This document shows, piece by piece, positions 53,540-56,136 of a stretch of DNA of 56,136 nucleotides. The first letter of the stretch is position 1; each line of letters begins with the position of its first letter. The stretch spans positions 1-56,136 of the forward strand of contig DATJLU010000180.1 of NCBI GenBank assembly GCA_035509275.1. The letters are read 5' to 3'. Origin of the DNA: DAHUYF01 sp035509275. GTDB taxonomy: Bacteria > Pseudomonadota > Alphaproteobacteria > ATCC43930 > CGMCC-115725. The translations under genes and the position numbers were made by a program. Under the pieces are notes generated by a model. That model was not told the origin of the DNA and ran no database searches. It was given only the letters and a program-made list of their open reading frames with translations.

Positions 53540-54022
53540 ATGAACGTACTCAGGGCCGGGGACCGCGACTCCACCGGCACGCCGGAGGGCACCCGGCGCC
53601 GGCGCACGGCGAAGCTCGATGGGCCGCATCCCATCGACGTCCATGTCGGGGCGCGGATCCGCCACCGCCGCGCTGTCGTCGGGCTCAATCAGACCGAACT
53701 CGCGCTCAAGGTCGGCGTCACCTTCCAGTCGATCCAGAAATACGAGCGCGGCACGAACCGCGTCAGCGCCAGCCGGCTGCAGGAGATCGCCCATGTCCTG
53801 GGTGTCCCCGTCAGCCATTTCTTCGAGGGCCTCGATAGCGGCGTGGCCGCCCCCGCCGCCATGACCGCGACCGACGCGCTCACCTCGCAGGAGATCCGCG
53901 ACCTCAACAACGCCTATGCCGCCATTTCCGACAAGGCCTTGCGCCAGGCGGTGCTGCATCTCCTGCGGAGTGTCGCCGAAGCGCCGGGAAGCGCCGCCGC
54001 GCTGCTGCCGACCGCGCGGTGA
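53540..54022 (+). CDS. XRE-family transcriptional regulator
   Basis: 160 aa from an ATG with GGGGG 6 nt upstream. HIDVHVGARIRHRR-like start (DVHVGARIRHRRAVVGLNQT) leads into the HTH ALKVGVTFQSIQKYERGTNR and SASRLQEIAHVLGVPVSHFF. The tail has no clear domain. The type is common in alphaproteobacteria (CtrA/SenR-like stress or cycle regulators). The PAS_5 gene starts 12 nt after it. Confidence 0.88.
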   Translation: MNVLRAGDRDSTGTPEGTRRRRTAKLDGPHPIDVHVGARIRHRRAVVGLNQTELALKVGVTFQSIQKYERGTNRVSASRLQEIAHVLGVPVSHFFEGLDSGVAAPAAMTATDALTSQEIRDLNNAYAAISDKALRQAVLHLLRSVAEAPGSAAALLPTAR

Positions 54023-54034
54023 GGGCAGGTAACG

Positions 54035-54811
54035 ATGATGGCGGCCGTCGCGACCGAAGGGCCGGAGCGTTGCCGGAACCTGCTCTGCCTCGCCGCTTTC
54101 GAGATCGCCTCCGGATTCTTTGGCACGGCGCGTGAGCATATCGTCAATGCCGCCCATTGCAGCGCCACCGGCCGCTGCGCATCGCCGCGCCTCTGCGGCG
54201 CCGCGGAAGCGCCGGCGGCCGCCGAGCCCGCGGTGGTGAGCCTGCCGGCGCCGCGGCTCTGCGCTGCGCCGGCGCCGAAAAGCGGCGCCGCCGAAATCTT
54301 GGCGCTGACGCCCCCGACAGCGCATGCGGCGGACTCGGCCGGAAACCGGGTCGAGCGCCGGCCGCTGTCGCTCGGGCGGCTGCAATCCAGCCGGAGATTG
54401 TCGCTGCTGCTGGAATATTGGCGCGAGCTCTGGATGCAGTCGCATGGCGCGATGATCGATTTCGACCCGGTGCGCCTGGTGCAGATCTCGGCGCTGGGCT
54501 GGGTCCATCTCATCGATGTCAGTGCCGCCGACCCCGCCCGCTTCTCGGTGCCGATCCGCGGCTGGCGCGTGCCCAACGCCGCGATCGGCGAGAGCCGCGA
54601 GGGCATGCAGCTCAGCGCGCATCCGGTCCGCATTCTCGCCGAGGGCGTGATGGCCGATTACGCCGCGGCACGCGACAACGAGATGCCGCTCTACCACGCC
54701 ATCCATTCGCAGCTCCGCGGCCACCGCTACACCTATCGCCGCCTCATCCTGCCGCTGTCGAGCGACGGCAAGCGCACCGACCGGCTGCTGGTGGCGACGG
54801 ATTTCGGGTAA
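54035..54811 (+). CDS. PAS_5-domain protein
   Basis: 258 aa. About 120 N-terminal residues are low-complexity Ala/Pro with several Cys. The C-terminal part from about 125 (LEYWRELWMQSHGAMIDFDP, then VHLIDVSAADPARFSVPIRG and HRYTYRRLILPLSSDGKRTD) matches the PAS_5 domain, a small sensor fold abundant in Rhodospirillales-like genomes. It has no output domain. Co-transcription with the XRE gene is likely. Confidence 0.75.
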   Translation: MMAAVATEGPERCRNLLCLAAFEIASGFFGTAREHIVNAAHCSATGRCASPRLCGAAEAPAAAEPAVVSLPAPRLCAAPAPKSGAAEILALTPPTAHAADSAGNRVERRPLSLGRLQSSRRLSLLLEYWRELWMQSHGAMIDFDPVRLVQISALGWVHLIDVSAADPARFSVPIRGWRVPNAAIGESREGMQLSAHPVRILAEGVMADYAAARDNEMPLYHAIHSQLRGHRYTYRRLILPLSSDGKRTDRLLVATDFG

Positions 54812-54814
54812 GGA

Positions 54815-54837
54815 GTTGTCAGTTATCGGTTGTCAGT
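54815..54837 (+). repeat. Short direct repeat at the 5' end of the small secreted protein gene
   Basis: GTTGTCAGT occurs at 54815-54823 and 54829-54837. It resembles the GTCAGT/CTCAGT motifs of the 37021 repeat. It overlaps the only possible start codon (TTG at 54816) of the next gene, suggesting a repeat inserted there or captured as coding sequence. Confidence 0.45.
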
Positions 54838-55217
54838 GCTCAGGAGTTCTCCGCCGGCGGTCAGCCGCCATCGGGGCGCTGCTGCTGCTTGGTGCCGCGG
54901 GCCCGACGTTCAGCGCTGCGGAATGGGACGTGCTGGAGCGCGAGACGCCGCGTTTCGATGCCGCCTCGGGCTCGGCCGCGGGCCGCGCCGCCGCTTGCGG
55001 GGAGGACCACGCGGGCGCCGCGCAGCGGCAATTCTACGATTTCATCCTGCGCTATCTCGGCGCCGATTCCGCGGCCAAGCAGCTCGAGCGCTTCGAGCTC
55101 GCCCGGGCGGCAGCGCAGCGCCTGCCCTGCGACCGCTACTTGCTGCAACGCGATAGGGTGCGGGCGCAGCAGGCGCGGGACCGGATCGAGCCCGTCCTGC
55201 GCGACCATGGCTTTTGA
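54816..55217 (+). CDS. Small secreted hypothetical protein
   Basis: 133 aa if the TTG at 54816 is used. A signal peptide-like segment (RRRSAAIGALLLLGAAGPTF) ends near SAA. The mature part is helical with two Cys (RAAACGEDHAGAAQRQFYDF and AAQRLPCDRYLLQ). No family is recognised. No ATG or GTG is in frame near the start and AGGAG abuts the TTG without a spacer, so the start is doubtful; the true N-terminus may have been replaced by the repeat. Confidence 0.55.
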   Translation: MSVIGCQCSGVLRRRSAAIGALLLLGAAGPTFSAAEWDVLERETPRFDAASGSAAGRAAACGEDHAGAAQRQFYDFILRYLGADSAAKQLERFELARAAAQRLPCDRYLLQRDRVRAQQARDRIEPVLRDHGF

Positions 55218-55302
55218 GCGCCGCAGCCCTGCGCGCGTGGAACTTGCCTCGGGGCGGGGTGCGGGCGGAAGCTAAGGTCCGGCAAGCCAGGGAGAAGGGA
55301 TC

Positions 55303-56136
55303 ATGGAGATTGTTCCGCTGGCCGAGGGCTTCGGCGCCGAACTGCGCGGTGTCGGGCTCCTCGACGTCGGTTCGAGCGATGCGGCCTATCGTCAGGTCCG
55401 CGCCGCCTTCGAGGCGCATTCGCTGCTGCTCTTCCGCGAGCAGCAGGTGAGCGACGATGTGCAAGCCGCCTTCTCGCGCGCCTTCGGCCCGCTCGAGCTG
55501 GTGAAAGTCGGCTCGATCGGCCACGGCACCTTCTACAGCCGGCTCAACAATCTCGATGCCGAAGGCAAGCTCGTGCCGGAGAATCATCGCCAGATCTGGC
55601 GCGCCCGCGCCAACCAGCTCTGGCACACCGACAGCTCCTTCAAGCGGACGCCGGCGCTCGCGTCGGTGCTGTCGGCGCGCAACCTGCCCGGCGCCGGCGG
55701 CGAGACCGAGTTCACCTCGACGCGGCTCGCCTGGGAGCGGCTTCCGGCCGAGCGGCAGGAGCGGCTGCGCGATGCCGTCGTGACGCATTCCTACGCCAAT
55801 TCGCGCGACCAGATCCATCCCGAGCTGATGACGGCGGACGAGCGCGCCGCGCTGCCGCCGGTGCGCTGGCGCATGAGCTGGCGCAACCCCGTCAATGGCC
55901 GGCGCGCGCTCTATGTCGCCTCTCACGCCTATGCCATCGACGGCATGGGCGACAACGAGGCGAAGGCGCTGCTGGCCGAGCTCATCGCCGTCGCCACCGC
56001 GCCCGGACGGACCTATCTCCATCGCTGGCGCCCGGGCGATGTCGTCATGTGGGACAACCGCGCCACCATGCATCGCGGCCGCCCCTGGCCGGTCGACCAG
56101 CTGCGCGTGATGGTCCGCACCACCATCCAAGCCCGC
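55303..56136 (+). CDS. TauD/TfdA family Fe(II)/2-oxoglutarate dioxygenase (C-terminus cut by window edge)
   Basis: 278 codons to the window end, from an ATG with AGGGAGAAGG upstream. The HxD iron motif is in LWHTDSSFK, and the distal His and the 2-oxoglutarate Arg region is NRATMHRGRPW. EGFGAELRGVGLLDV at the start and FSRAFGPLELVKVG are family hallmarks, closest to TfdA-like aryloxyacid or taurine dioxygenases. The substrate cannot be told from sequence. The last few residues are missing. Confidence 0.88.
   Translation, partial: MEIVPLAEGFGAELRGVGLLDVGSSDAAYRQVRAAFEAHSLLLFREQQVSDDVQAAFSRAFGPLELVKVGSIGHGTFYSRLNNLDAEGKLVPENHRQIWRARANQLWHTDSSFKRTPALASVLSARNLPGAGGETEFTSTRLAWERLPAERQERLRDAVVTHSYANSRDQIHPELMTADERAALPPVRWRMSWRNPVNGRRALYVASHAYAIDGMGDNEAKALLAELIAVATAPGRTYLHRWRPGDVVMWDNRATMHRGRPWPVDQLRVMVRTTIQAR

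Overview
The window is about 56 kb of GC-rich DNA (estimated by eye at 65-68% G+C) from an alphaproteobacterium. Evidence for this is the 180-kDa class NAD-glutamate dehydrogenase, a DUF1127 protein, two ECF sigma/anti-sigma pairs (one of the SigF-NrsF type), MHYT and PAS_5 sensor proteins, and hairpins of the CCCGCGAAAGCGGG class. I cannot name the genus. Only the first kilobase looks acquired; the rest reads as ordinary chromosome.

Layout. 1-1101: end of an integrated element, with a DUF4102-type tyrosine integrase (cut by the window edge) and a 45-nt 3' fragment of tRNA-Gly(GCC) marking the attachment site. 1.2-8.2 kb: penicillin-binding protein 1C and an alpha-2-macroglobulin. 8.3-17.4 kb: signalling block with an MHYT histidine kinase, a CheY-like receiver, a large winged-helix/ATPase/TPR regulator, and a second histidine kinase translationally coupled to a periplasmic substrate-binding protein. 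17.5-20.3 kb: ECF sigma and zinc-finger anti-sigma, divergent from a metallophosphoesterase and a cupredoxin. 20.3-25.7 kb: a cluster of palindromic repeats, a GH15 glucoamylase, a lipoprotein, an ArsN2-like acetyltransferase and a nuclease/phosphatase-fold protein. 25.8-29.6 kb: SigF-like sigma and NrsF anti-sigma, divergent from a four-gene bufferin-type (DUF2282-DUF692-DUF2063-DoxX) peptide operon with a recognisable SigF-like promoter. 29.6-31.7 kb: small hypothetical genes and a TVP38/TMEM64 membrane protein. 31.8-35 kb: three-gene carbohydrate-type catabolic operon. 35-41.4 kb: a haem-motif chemoreceptor, a beta-hydroxyacid dehydrogenase, a SHOCT lipoprotein and an unknown 489-aa protein. 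41.5-43.6 kb: a three-subunit cobalt-type nitrile hydratase/thiocyanate hydrolase with a split beta subunit, then a lytic transglycosylase domain protein. 43.7-46.5 kb: three small regulators, a VOC protein with repeated operator-like sites, and a methyltransferase. 46.7-52.5 kb: NAD-GDH, DUF2237 and GFA proteins. 52.5-56.1 kb: a GNAT-like protein, XRE and PAS_5 proteins, a small secreted protein and a TauD/TfdA dioxygenase cut by the window end.

Themes. Two separate ECF sigma modules within 10 kb each stand divergent to a likely copper-handling target (a cupredoxin, and a Cys-containing peptide with its MNIO modifying enzyme), which suggests a metal or redox stress neighbourhood. The bufferin operon and the split nitrile hydratase/thiocyanate hydrolase are the most interesting biochemical systems. 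Intergenic space is rich in palindromic repeats of several families, often between convergent genes. I saw no CRISPR array, rRNA, complete tRNA or insertion sequence.
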